Assembly: GCA_016208685.1 (NCBI GenBank)
Contig: JACQXM010000027.1
Location: 1 to 64,000, forward strand
Length of the DNA stretch: 64,000 nucleotides
Direction: 5' to 3'
From: Planctomycetota bacterium
Lineage (GTDB): Bacteria > Planctomycetota > Phycisphaerae > UBA1845
Shown: one piece after another, positions 8,601 through 17,793 of the stretch
Numbering within the stretch: position 1 is the first letter of the stretch
How the letters are laid out: each line of letters begins with the position of its first letter
Notes under the pieces: model-generated
Databases searched by the model: none
Seen by the model: the letters and a program-made list of their open reading frames with translations, nothing else
Told to the model about the DNA's origin: nothing
Translations under genes and position numbers: made by a program

Positions 8601-11038
8601 GAACACGGACTGGACTGGTTCTGACGCTCGGCCTCACGCTGGTGTCCGGCTGCTCGATGTACGCAGCCCTGTTCGCGCCGCGGGACACCACGGACGGTAG
8701 CGGCGCGGATACGCAGGCGGCCGCCGAATTGCAGCGGTTCAGCTCCGAGGAGGAGTTCAAGGAGTACTTCGCGCAACAAGTGGTCGACAACAACAGCCGC
8801 TTGGCGGCCGGGCCGGTGGTTCCGGAGGCGGACTCCGGCGCCGCGGATGATTCCGCCGGCGGTGCCGGCGGGGATGCACCCGGCGCGTTGCCGGTCGACG
8901 CCGCGCCATCGCCCGATGGCGACGCAGCCCTGACCAGCGATGGTTCTTTCTCAGGGACCACGATCCAGGAGGAAGGCGTCGATGAGGCGGATGTGGTTAA
9001 GACGGACGGCACCTACCTGTACATCATCAACGAGAGCACGCTGAAGATCGTGCGTGCTGTGCCCGCGGATCAGATGCAGGTGATGGCAGAGATCCCGCTG
9101 GAGGGTTACGGCCGGGAACTGTATCTCCGAGGCGATCAGATTATCGCCCTGACCGAGACCTTCGGCTTCTACGGGTTCTACGCCGTTGATTCGTTGGGCG
9201 GGATTGCGGTGCGTCAGGTAGCCGACGACGACAGCTCGGGCGACGACGAGGCAGGGGCCGATGGGGGCGAAGGCGAAATCGAGGGGGACGAGCCGTCGCT
9301 CATCGCGCCGGATATCGGGATCGTGCCGCCGTACGAGTATTCCCGTCCCACGACGATCGTAACCGTAATCGACGCCGCGGATCGTTCTCGCGCCGTGATG
9401 CGCTCGCGCACCACGTTTGATGGCACTCAATCGTCGAGCCGCATGGTCAATGGGGTGCTCCACCTGGTGCTGGCGAATTACCCCCATTACTACTACGACG
9501 TACTGCCGTTTTTGGGGCGACCGGAGCTGGAGGTGCAAACCGTGGAACCGGAGACGTTGCTCCCGCATTACACTCGCGAGGACGGCGACGGCGTGGAATC
9601 GAGCGGCATGGTGCTGAGCTGGGAGGACGTCTATCGACCCGCGGTACCGGACGGCTTCGGAACGGTCGCAGTGGTCAGCATGGACATCGACAACGGCGCG
9701 GCGTTCACGGCCGTGGGCCTGGTCGCCGAGCCCGGCCTGATCTATTCCTCGACCGAGGCGCTCTACGTCTCCAATACCAACTACGACTACACGGGCGTCA
9801 TGCGGGAGACGACGGACCTGTACAAGTTCGCCTATACCGACAGCGGTCCGGTGTTGGTGGGCGCGGGCCGGGTTCCGGGACGCATTCTCAACCAGTATTC
9901 GATGGGCGAGTACAACGGGTACCTGCGCGTGGCGACCACTGTGGACGCGACGTTCGACGAGAACGGCGTGCTGACGCAGGCGCACAACAATGTATACGTA
10001 CTGGGCGAGGCCGACGGGGCGCTGAACGTGGTCGGAAGCGTGACCGACATCGCCCCGCGGGAGACCATCCAGTCGGCACGGTTCATCGGCGATCGCGGTT
10101 ACGTAGTCACCTTCGAGCAGCGCGATCCGCTGTTCACCCTGGACTTAAGCGACCCCACCAGTCCACGGAAGGTCGGCGAGTTGCACGTGCCCGGCTTCTC
10201 CTCGTTCATTGTACCCATGGATGCGGATCACCTCTTGACCGTCGGTACCTACATTCCTGAAGAAGGATGCACTTGGGACACGGGCGTGCAGCTTTCGATC
10301 TTCGACGTGTCGGATTTCGCCGATCCCAAGCTCCAGCATCTGGAGGTCATCGGCGAGGAAAGCGGTGCCTGGTCCGAGGCACAGTGGAACCCCAAGGCCC
10401 TTACCAACTTCCTGGAGCAGGGCATGGTGGCGCTGCCGGTCTCGGTGGACGAGTACCGCGCGTGCGATTACTTCGAGGAGTTCCCGCCGGAAGTCGTTGA
10501 CGACGGCGTGAGCGTGGGGGTCAGCGTCGATGACGCGGACGGTGGGAGCAGCGGTGGGGGCTCCGCGGGCTCCGACGGTTCCGAGGGCGCGGCCGACGCC
10601 GGTGAGACGGACGCCGACGCGCCGGAACCGGATGAAACGGAACCCGCCGATGAACCGGTTCCGCCGTTTGAGCCCTACATTCCTCCGGGGTACGACGTGT
10701 TGGCGGTGTACACGGCGTCGACGGCCGGCGGTTTCGCGGAGCTGGGGAGACTCAGCACGCGCTTCGAGGATATTGGCTACTACTACGCCTCGTTCACTCG
10801 CGGAGTGTTCATCCAGGATCCCGCGTCGTCGCGGTACTATGTGTATGCCGTGACCGATAACGGTGTGCGCGCCGCGCCGGTGGATGGCCTGAGCGCTGCG
10901 CCGTTCGAGCTGACCCTGCGCGAGCCGATCGATTACGGCGATGGCGGGGGCGTGGTCGAGCCCGACGGCAGCGTGGACGACGGCGTGATTTCCAGTGATT
11001 CGAACGACGATGAGAGCCTGGTCCACGAAGTAGAGTAG
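8597..11038 (+). CDS. exported beta-propeller domain lipoprotein
   Basis: An 813-residue protein beginning MRTRTGLVLTL with a lipobox VSGC at about residues 16-19, so it is probably a lipid-anchored envelope protein. After an acidic, Asp/Gly-rich linker it has the signature EEGVDEADVVKTDG (about 125) that opens the Beta_propel family (PF09826), followed by blade-like repeats such as YLYIINE, LYLRGDQIIALTE and GYVVTFEQRDPLFTLDLSD. A second low-complexity acidic linker (about 635-685) precedes the last blades. The family is widespread in bacteria and archaea and of unknown function. AAGGAG lies 8 bases before the ATG. A terminator-like hairpin follows at 11075. Confidence 0.88.
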   Translation: MRTRTGLVLTLGLTLVSGCSMYAALFAPRDTTDGSGADTQAAAELQRFSSEEEFKEYFAQQVVDNNSRLAAGPVVPEADSGAADDSAGGAGGDAPGALPVDAAPSPDGDAALTSDGSFSGTTIQEEGVDEADVVKTDGTYLYIINESTLKIVRAVPADQMQVMAEIPLEGYGRELYLRGDQIIALTETFGFYGFYAVDSLGGIAVRQVADDDSSGDDEAGADGGEGEIEGDEPSLIAPDIGIVPPYEYSRPTTIVTVIDAADRSRAVMRSRTTFDGTQSSSRMVNGVLHLVLANYPHYYYDVLPFLGRPELEVQTVEPETLLPHYTREDGDGVESSGMVLSWEDVYRPAVPDGFGTVAVVSMDIDNGAAFTAVGLVAEPGLIYSSTEALYVSNTNYDYTGVMRETTDLYKFAYTDSGPVLVGAGRVPGRILNQYSMGEYNGYLRVATTVDATFDENGVLTQAHNNVYVLGEADGALNVVGSVTDIAPRETIQSARFIGDRGYVVTFEQRDPLFTLDLSDPTSPRKVGELHVPGFSSFIVPMDADHLLTVGTYIPEEGCTWDTGVQLSIFDVSDFADPKLQHLEVIGEESGAWSEAQWNPKALTNFLEQGMVALPVSVDEYRACDYFEEFPPEVVDDGVSVGVSVDDADGGSSGGGSAGSDGSEGAADAGETDADAPEPDETEPADEPVPPFEPYIPPGYDVLAVYTASTAGGFAELGRLSTRFEDIGYYYASFTRGVFIQDPASSRYYVYAVTDNGVRAAPVDGLSAAPFELTLREPIDYGDGGGVVEPDGSVDDGVISSDSNDDESLVHEVE

Positions 11039-11074
11039 ACACGATGGAACCATCGGCGGATGGTTGCATGGGAA

Positions 11075-11112
11075 GCGAGGCCCGGCGCGATGCGTCGGGC
11101 CTCGCCGTTTCT
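11075..11112 (+). terminator. rho-independent-type terminator after the propeller gene
   Basis: GCGAGGCCCG at 11075-11084 pairs perfectly with CGGGCCTCGC at 11096-11105 around an 11-base loop, followed by CGTTTCT. The stem begins 37 bases after the stop codon. The T-run is short, as often seen in GC-rich genomes. Confidence 0.65.
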
Positions 11113-11252
11113 ACAGAGCTCCGGTTCGTGGCGGCATGTCGATCTGATAGAATAGTGCCATGCAAGGCCGGCCGCCGTTCCGACATCGGAGTTCTTAGGC
11201 GGCAACGCACGGGCGAGGGCCGTGCCCGGCCTGGTGATGCGAGGGGAATCGC

Positions 11253-14200
11253 GTGGGGAGTCGATGCCTGGGCCGCGGACCTTCCCTCCCGGTGCGCGGG
11301 CCGGTGGCACTCGCATGGCTGGTGGCCGGCCTGTCGGTGTTCCCCGCGGCGCACGCCGACCCGCCCGCAGCGGGCGACTCCGCGCTCACCCTCGCGCAGA
11401 GCGTTGCAGACTTGCAGAGCGGCGGCCCGACCACGTTCGTTTCTGCGCCGGCCGGTCCCGCGCGGATTATCGTACGGTTCAAGCCGGAGGCACCTCCGGA
11501 GGTAAGAACTGAGGCGCACGCCGCTGCCCAGGCCACCGTTGTGCGACAACTTGGAAGGGCGGCCGCAGGACGCACCGCCGGCCGGCGAAGCTCCGACCCG
11601 GGTCGGCATCGGTTTCCCGTGACGTTCGTCCCGGACTTCGAACTGGTTCAGGTCGATGGGCCGCCGCAACCAGCCCTTGCCGCCTATGCGGCGCGGGGGG
11701 AGGTGCTGTATGCGGAGCCGGATTATGTGTGGCGGCTGCCGGAGGACGCGGACGGTAATGGAGTGTCACAATGTGGCACTCACGGCTCCGGTGTGGGGCC
11801 GGTCCGCGAGGGCGCGGGCGGCGGGGGGGCGCAGTCCGGATCGCAGACGAGGCAGGAGGCCGGCGCTCGCGGGAGTGCTTCCGGCGGCGTTGTCCCCGAC
11901 GATCCCGACTTCGCCCTGCAATGGGGCCTGCGCAACACCGGACAGACCATCAACGGCGACGTGGGCGTGCCCGGGGCGGACCTCCGCGCCGGCGGCGCCT
12001 GGGCGCTATGGACCGGCGACCCCGCCTTCCGCGTGGCGGTGATCGACACCGGCATCGACTATGGACATCCCGACCTGGCGTCCAACCTCTGGACCAACGA
12101 CCAGGAGATTCCCGGCAACGGCCTCGACGACGACGGCAACGGCTGGATCGACGACGTCTACGGCTACGACTTCGCCAACGACGACGGCGACCCGCGGGAC
12201 GACCATGGCCACGGCAGTCACGTGGCGGGCATCATCGGGGCCGCGGGCAACAACGGCGTGGGCGGGGCGGGGCTGAACTGGCGCTGCCGGCTGGTGGCGC
12301 TGAAGATCTTCAACAGCAACGGCGACGCCTTCACCTCCGACGCCATCGAGGCGATCGCCTATGCGGTGTCCATGGGCATCAGCGTTTCCAACAACAGTTG
12401 GGGCGGGGACAACTACTCCCAGGCGCTGCGCGACGCCATCGCCGCGGCGCAGTTCGCGGGACACCTGTTTGTCACCGCGGCGGGTAATTCGCTGGGGCGC
12501 AACATCGACGACTTTCCCGTGTACCCCGCCAGCTACGATTTGCCCAACATGCTCACCGTGGCCGCCACCGCCAACGACGATCAACTGTCGTTCGTTTCGA
12601 ACATCGGGGCGCGGTCCGTGGACGTGGGAGCCCCGGGGCACCACATCTACAGCACCGTCACCGGCGGGGGGTATGACTACCTGACGGGCACCTCGATGGC
12701 GACGGGGTACGCCACGGCGGTGGTGGCGCTGCTGCGCGGGCGGCGTCCGGACCTGGGGTGGTCGCAGGTGAAGGACCGTCTGCTGGCGACCACCCGGCCG
12801 CTGGCGTCGCTCCAGGGCCGAACCCTGACGGGAGGTATTCTCGACGCCGCGGCGGCGGTGGGGGACTGCAACGGCAACGCCCTCGCCGATGAGCTGGACA
12901 TCGCCCAGGGCGCCAGCCACGACTGCGACGGCAGCGGCATACCGGACGAATGTGAAGTCGACTGCAACGGCAACGGGCTGGCCGACAGTTGCGACATCGC
13001 CGCGGGCGGGGGTAGCGCCGACTGCAACGGCAACTTCGTTCCCGACGAATGCGATGTGGGGGCGGGGGCCGCGGACTGCAACCACAACGGAGTGCCGGAC
13101 GATTGCGACCTGACTTCTGGGGTGAGCAGCGACGTGAATGGCAGCGGCGTGCCCGATGAGTGCGAATTGTGTGACAGTGCGGCCGACTGTGATGATGGGA
13201 ACTTCTGCACCGACGAGTCCTGCGTCGGCTCCCTGTGTCACTGGCAGAATCGCGCGGGGCCCTGCGACGACGGCGACGACTGCACGGGGGCCGACCGTTG
13301 CGTGCAGGGGGCCTGCCAGGGTGACAAGCTTCCGACACTGGAGTGTGCCCCACTGTTTTCGATGCGGGTGGCGGCGGTGGGAGGCCGGCCGCTGCCCGGC
13401 GGCCCGGCGGCCCAGGTTACCGCCGCCCGCGGCGACCGCATCACCCTGGAACTCTACCTGGAACGCTGGGACCCGGTGAGCGTGCAGGCGTATAACGTCG
13501 TCGTGGACCACCACAGCTACGTCAGCGGCGCCACCGGCGCGCTGACTCCCGTCGTGGAGCCCGACCCCGACGCCGGAGCCTTCATCGACAAACAGCGCGA
13601 CGACTTCATCTTCGGCGCCCGTCCCAACATCACACTGCTGTGGAACACGGAACAGGAGTTCTATCAATACGGCGGTCTGGTGCTCTTTCCCGAAGACTGC
13701 GCAATGGACGACGGCCGTCGCGCCTATCTCGGCACGCTCCTCGTGGATGCCTCGCAGACCGCTTCCGGAACGTTCTCCTTCTGCCTGAATCCCGATACCG
13801 AGAACGCCAGCTTCCTGCTGGGCTGCCCTCTGCCGTTCCAGCTTCGCCAGTTCAACTTCGGCTGCGCCACTATTTCCATACCACTCGGCGACTGCAACCA
13901 CGGGCCCGACTGCAATGGCAACGGCATCTGGGATGTCTGCGACATCAATCTCGGCTACAGCCCCGACTGCAACCGCAATGACCGGCCGGACGAATGCGAC
14001 TTCGCCGACGGCGCCAGTGTGGACTGCAACGGCAATTCCATGCCCGACGAATGCGACATTGCCTCGGGCTCCAGCCGCGACTGCGACGCCAACGCCGTGC
14101 CGGACGAGTGTGAGCCGGACTGCAACGGCAATGCCGTCGTCGACGCCTGTGATCTTCTGTTCCACACCAGTCAGGACTGCAACGGCAACACCGTGCCCGA

Positions 14201-16382
14201 CGAGTGCGACATCGCCACCGGAAACAGCAACGACTGCGGGGCCCTCGGCAATCACATTCCCGACGAATGCGAACCGGATTGCAACATCAACGGCAGTGCG
14301 GATAGCTGCGATCTGGTCATGGGCGTGAGCGCCGACACGGACGCGAACGGCGTGCCGGATGAGTGTCAGAACGTGCGTCACGTTCCCGCCGACTATGCCA
14401 CGGTCCAGGAGGCCATCGACGCCGCCAGCCCCGGGGATACCGTGCTGCTGGCGGATGGGGTGTACAGTGGGGAGGGCAACGTCCTGCTGGACTTCGGCGG
14501 AAAAGTGCTCACGCTTCGCGGCGCGGGCGGTGCCGAGCAGTGCACCATCGATCTGGGCGAATTCCGCCACGGCGTCCTGTTTCGTTCCGGCGAGAATGCC
14601 GCGTCGTCGGTGCAGGGCATTACGTTCCTCAACGGGGCCGTCGGGTTGCAGTTCGAGGACGGGAGCACGCCGCGCATCGAGGATTGCCGCTTCGTGGGCC
14701 AGCGCTCTGCGGGCCTGCTCGCCTATTCCAGCCCGGTGCAGGTGCGGCGCTGCACCATACGCGACGTCCGCCGCGGCCGCAGCGTCTTCTGCTGGACGGG
14801 AAGCGACATGGTGCTCTCGAGCTGCCTGATCGCGGAGAACCGCGGCGGCGGCGTGTACGTGTATGAAAGCAGTCCGGTCTTCGAGAACTGCCTTTTTGCA
14901 CGCAACGGGGCTCGAGTGGGCGCCGCCGTTTACGTGTTCTCCGGGAACCCGACTTTCCGCAACTGCACGATTGCGGACCAGAGTGCCGTTTCGGGCGCCG
15001 TCTTCGCAACGCGCAGCGAGCTTATTCTGGAGAACTCGATCGCCTGGGGCTCCCTGCTGGAATCCGGCCCGCAGATCATCCTGGTGCGCGGCTCGTTCGC
15101 GCGGCTGGACTTCAGCGTGGTGGAAGGCGGCGAGGCCGGCATCTACCACGACGGCAACAGCGTTCTACAATGGGGCTACGGCAACCACGGCGTGGACCCG
15201 CGGTTTGAAACGGGCGCGGATCTGGGCGCTCCGGACCTCTTCCTGAAAGGAGCCTTTCGCCTCCGACCTGACTCGCCCTGCATCAACACCGGCGACCCTG
15301 GATTCCACGGGCGCATCGAGGAAACCGACGTTCTGGGCGGCGCGCGAGTCGTGTTCGAAAGCATAGACATTGGTGCGGACGAGGCGGAGGAGTTCGCGGA
15401 CTGCAACGGCAACGTCAACCCGGACGGCCAGGACGTGCGCGCCGGCTACAGCGCCGATTGCAACGGCACGCTGCGGCCCGATGAGTGCGAAGTCGGCGAA
15501 GGTTCGAGCCGTGACTGCAACCGCAACGCCGTCCCGGATGAGTGCGAGGCCTTGGGCGGGGCGGGCGACTGCAATGGGAACTCCGTACCTGACGCCTGTG
15601 AGTCGGACCGCGATGGTGACGGAGTGATCGACGAATGTGACGCTTGCCCCGATGACCGGTTCAAGGCCCAGCCCGGACGCTGCGGCTGTGGCCATTCGGA
15701 GCGCGACAGCGACGCCGACAGGGTCCCCGACTGCGTCGATGCCTGCCCGGGAGCGGACGATGCCCGCGACTGCGACGCGGATGGCCTCCCCGACGCATGC
15801 GAAATCGCCGGCGGCGGGGCCGCAGACGCCAACGGCAACTTGCTTCCTGATGATTGCGAGGCACCGCGGGTTGCCGCGCGCGGCGGCCGGTACATCGAGG
15901 TGCGGCCGTTCGACTCCGGCGTGCCCCTCGCGCTCCTGCTTACGGGCGACCAGGCGGACCCGGCGGTAGCGTGCGTGGAGCGCTTCGTGCAGCTCGACGG
16001 GCAACTTGGCGCGCAGCCGGCGTTCGGCACGGCGAGCGAGTGGGGAATTCCTGTGGTCTCTGGACCGGAAATCCGCCCAGGAACGACCTACGTAGCGAGC
16101 GCCGGCTTCGCACGGCAAGGCGGTATGGCGTTCACCGCCGGCGCGGAGGTCACCACCGCGCGCTGGGGCGACGTCGACGGCGACGCTCGGGTGACGATGA
16201 CCGACGTGTTCCTCGTGGTGCAGGCCTTCGGCGGTGCATCATATCGGGCGCCGTCGTTTGCTACGGACCTCGTACCGTGTACCCCCAACGCCATGGTCTC
16301 CTTCGCCGACGTCCAAGCGGCGCTGCGTGCCTTCCAAGGAATCCCGTTCGACGAGTCCGACTGCCCGGGGGTCTGCCCGTAA
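11253..16382 (+). CDS. giant exported subtilisin-like (S8) protease with Ca-repeats, beta-helix and dockerin-like end
   Basis: A 1709-residue secreted protein; GTG start with GAGGGG upstream and a signal peptide ending near AAHA (34). Order: I9-like prodomain (about 70-165); S8 catalytic domain with Asp265 (VIDTGID), His320 (HGSHVAG), the oxyanion Asn in AAGNS, and Ser481 in GTSMATGYA; DCNGN repeats (about 535-640); a Cys-rich CDDGDDC segment; a cohesin-like beta domain (about 700-875); more repeats (to about 1045); a parallel beta-helix (about 1048-1360) with EDC/ENC turns; a third repeat block (about 1383-1540); and a dockerin-like C-terminus (from about 1638, GDVDGDARVTMTDV). The Pro of the usual GTSMAxP is Gly here. 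A Gly-rich linker (about 165-212) looks foreign. Probably a surface or secreted protease; target unknown. Confidence 0.92.
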   Translation: MGSRCLGRGPSLPVRGPVALAWLVAGLSVFPAAHADPPAAGDSALTLAQSVADLQSGGPTTFVSAPAGPARIIVRFKPEAPPEVRTEAHAAAQATVVRQLGRAAAGRTAGRRSSDPGRHRFPVTFVPDFELVQVDGPPQPALAAYAARGEVLYAEPDYVWRLPEDADGNGVSQCGTHGSGVGPVREGAGGGGAQSGSQTRQEAGARGSASGGVVPDDPDFALQWGLRNTGQTINGDVGVPGADLRAGGAWALWTGDPAFRVAVIDTGIDYGHPDLASNLWTNDQEIPGNGLDDDGNGWIDDVYGYDFANDDGDPRDDHGHGSHVAGIIGAAGNNGVGGAGLNWRCRLVALKIFNSNGDAFTSDAIEAIAYAVSMGISVSNNSWGGDNYSQALRDAIAAAQFAGHLFVTAAGNSLGRNIDDFPVYPASYDLPNMLTVAATANDDQLSFVSNIGARSVDVGAPGHHIYSTVTGGGYDYLTGTSMATGYATAVVALLRGRRPDLGWSQVKDRLLATTRPLASLQGRTLTGGILDAAAAVGDCNGNALADELDIAQGASHDCDGSGIPDECEVDCNGNGLADSCDIAAGGGSADCNGNFVPDECDVGAGAADCNHNGVPDDCDLTSGVSSDVNGSGVPDECELCDSAADCDDGNFCTDESCVGSLCHWQNRAGPCDDGDDCTGADRCVQGACQGDKLPTLECAPLFSMRVAAVGGRPLPGGPAAQVTAARGDRITLELYLERWDPVSVQAYNVVVDHHSYVSGATGALTPVVEPDPDAGAFIDKQRDDFIFGARPNITLLWNTEQEFYQYGGLVLFPEDCAMDDGRRAYLGTLLVDASQTASGTFSFCLNPDTENASFLLGCPLPFQLRQFNFGCATISIPLGDCNHGPDCNGNGIWDVCDINLGYSPDCNRNDRPDECDFADGASVDCNGNSMPDECDIASGSSRDCDANAVPDECEPDCNGNAVVDACDLLFHTSQDCNGNTVPDECDIATGNSNDCGALGNHIPDECEPDCNINGSADSCDLVMGVSADTDANGVPDECQNVRHVPADYATVQEAIDAASPGDTVLLADGVYSGEGNVLLDFGGKVLTLRGAGGAEQCTIDLGEFRHGVLFRSGENAASSVQGITFLNGAVGLQFEDGSTPRIEDCRFVGQRSAGLLAYSSPVQVRRCTIRDVRRGRSVFCWTGSDMVLSSCLIAENRGGGVYVYESSPVFENCLFARNGARVGAAVYVFSGNPTFRNCTIADQSAVSGAVFATRSELILENSIAWGSLLESGPQIILVRGSFARLDFSVVEGGEAGIYHDGNSVLQWGYGNHGVDPRFETGADLGAPDLFLKGAFRLRPDSPCINTGDPGFHGRIEETDVLGGARVVFESIDIGADEAEEFADCNGNVNPDGQDVRAGYSADCNGTLRPDECEVGEGSSRDCNRNAVPDECEALGGAGDCNGNSVPDACESDRDGDGVIDECDACPDDRFKAQPGRCGCGHSERDSDADRVPDCVDACPGADDARDCDADGLPDACEIAGGGAADANGNLLPDDCEAPRVAARGGRYIEVRPFDSGVPLALLLTGDQADPAVACVERFVQLDGQLGAQPAFGTASEWGIPVVSGPEIRPGTTYVASAGFARQGGMAFTAGAEVTTARWGDVDGDARVTMTDVFLVVQAFGGASYRAPSFATDLVPCTPNAMVSFADVQAALRAFQGIPFDESDCPGVCP

Positions 16383-16445
16383 CTCCGCAGCGCGCCGCCA
16401 CCGCAGGGGGTGCGTGACCGGTTAGCTCGTGCGAAATTCCTATCT

Positions 16446-16557
16446 TAGCTCGTGCGAGATTCCCATCTCGCACGCCGTGTTCGCAGGATGCCGATCCTGC
16501 GATCTTGCGGGAACGGATTCACGCAGGCGCGGGTGCGAGAACGGATTCTCGCACCAG
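16446..16557. repeat. 112-bp hairpin-cluster repeat, copy 1
   Basis: First full copy of a direct repeat that is itself four hairpins in a row: GTGCGAGAT/ATCTCGCAC, GCAGGAT/ATCCTGC, GCGGGAA/TTCACGC (one mismatch) and GTGCGAGAA/TTCTCGCAC, each with a small loop. A broken partial copy precedes it at 16423-16445, and an extra copy of the last hairpin follows at 16562-16583. It lies in the 559-base gap after the protease gene. I see no gene in 16383-16941. Confidence 0.85.
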
Positions 16558-16683
16558 CTGGAGAGAACGGATTCTCGCACCAGCCGGCCAGACCCCCAGC
16601 CAGGTCACAACGCGAAGCACACTAGCCAGGTCGCGTGTTCGCGGCGATACTACGGAGCTGTGTGCGCCTCGGGGCTGCCCGAA

Positions 16684-16795
16684 TAGCTCGTGCGAGATTC
16701 CTATCTCGCACACCGTGTTCGCGGGATTCCGGTCCTGCGACGGTGCGGGAACGGATTCCCGCAGGCGCGGGTGCGAGAACGGATTCTCGCACCAG
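16684..16795. repeat. 112-bp hairpin-cluster repeat, copy 2
   Basis: Second full copy, the same length as copy 1 and mostly identical. Differences fall largely in loops or keep pairing: the third hairpin is perfect here (GCGGGAA/TTCCCGC), and the second becomes GCGGGA/TCCTGC with a G-T pair where copy 1 has A-T. It ends about 146 bases before the GTG start of the exported-protein gene at 16942, so it may lie in that gene's leader. Confidence 0.85.
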
Positions 16796-16941
16796 CCGTT
16801 CGGGGCACGGCGAGAGATTGCTCGACGACCCACGGCGGGCGAGGCAATGGCACACCTGCCGTCCAGGCGGACGACCGATGGCAGCGGCTAGGGAGACGCC
16901 GTTGCGGCGCGGCAGGGTCTTTCCGAGGAGGTGCGAACAAC

Positions 16942-17790
16942 GTGAAGTACATTCGAATGGCAGCCTGTTTTGCCCTGGCCGCGGCGGTTGCGCCGACGGT
17001 CGCACAGGGACAGGTCGTTCCGTGGACGTTCTACACCGACGCGGCCTCGGGTGCGGAGTGCGCCGTGGTCAACGCCCGCGACAACGAGTTCGTCGTGCTT
17101 GCGGATACCGATGAACTGGCGTTCATCAACGCCGCCGCGAACACGCTCGACGTCCTTCCGGACACCTTCGTCGACGTCGACGGCGCCGTGTTCCTGGCGG
17201 CGGAGCCTGTCGGCTTCGTATCGTTCTTCGACGATGGCGACGGGGCGCCGACGGTCTGGTGGACCTCGGACCAGGGCCTGGTTTGGGCCGTCGCCTTCGA
17301 CGGTGTCACCACGGTGCTCACGGAGACCGATCGCGTTCCCGCGGACTTTGTCGGCGTGCCGTGTGATCCGTGTTCCCTCCTCGATGACCCGGGGCTTTGC
17401 GGCGCCTGCTTGGACGACGCGGAGTGTGACGACGGCGACGACTGCACGGACGACGTTTGCGATCCCGCCGTGGGCTGCGTGTTCGCGGAGGTCATCTGCG
17501 ACGACGCCAATCCCTGCACCGACGACGGCTGTGTGGGCGGCGCCTGCGTTTATGTGGACAACAACGACCCCTGCGACGACGGCGACGAGTGCACCGACTT
17601 CGACCAGTGCGAAGCCGGCGCCTGCGTCGCCGTGCTCAACCCCGACTGCGACGTCATCGTCGTCGAACCGCCGATCGTGGTGCCGCGAGTTTCCCTCAGC
17701 TTCTGCGCCGGCGGGGCCTCGCTTGCGATGTGGCTAACCCTCGCCGGCCTGGTTTCCCTCGGCGCGGCTCGGCGCCGTGGAGGGTCGTGA
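16942..17790 (+). CDS. exported Asp/Cys-rich protein with C-terminal membrane tail (paralog 1 of 2)
   Basis: 282 residues; GTG start at 16942 with GAGGAGG about 10 bases upstream. The longer frame to 16690 runs through the hairpin repeat and is rejected. A signal peptide ends near VAQGQ (26). A beta-rich domain (about 28-145) contains SGAECAVVN, EPVGFVSF and TVWWTSDQG. A Cys-rich block follows with repeats such as CDDGDDCTDDVCD (about 150-240). The C-terminus is Cys-Ala-Gly, a hydrophobic helix and RRRGG. The next gene encodes a clear paralog of the beta-rich part and starts 3 bases after this stop, so the two are surely co-transcribed. I recognise no family; probably surface-attached. Confidence 0.85.
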   Translation: MKYIRMAACFALAAAVAPTVAQGQVVPWTFYTDAASGAECAVVNARDNEFVVLADTDELAFINAAANTLDVLPDTFVDVDGAVFLAAEPVGFVSFFDDGDGAPTVWWTSDQGLVWAVAFDGVTTVLTETDRVPADFVGVPCDPCSLLDDPGLCGACLDDAECDDGDDCTDDVCDPAVGCVFAEVICDDANPCTDDGCVGGACVYVDNNDPCDDGDECTDFDQCEAGACVAVLNPDCDVIVVEPPIVVPRVSLSFCAGGASLAMWLTLAGLVSLGAARRRGGS

Positions 17791-17793
17791 TCC

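Noticed and set aside
12006-15149. 1047-codon open frame on the minus strand inside the S8 protease gene
   Set aside because: Low-information, His/Val/Ala-rich translation fully antisense to a clear protein; GC-rich codon bias and Asp/Asn-rich repeats remove stop codons on the other strand.
16446-16795. CRISPR array
   Set aside because: Two 112-bp copies made of hairpins, with unequal spacing and no spacer series; not CRISPR-like.
16690-16941. N-terminal extension of the exported paralog 1
   Set aside because: Runs through the hairpin repeat; the GTG at 16942 has a strong ribosome site and starts a signal peptide.
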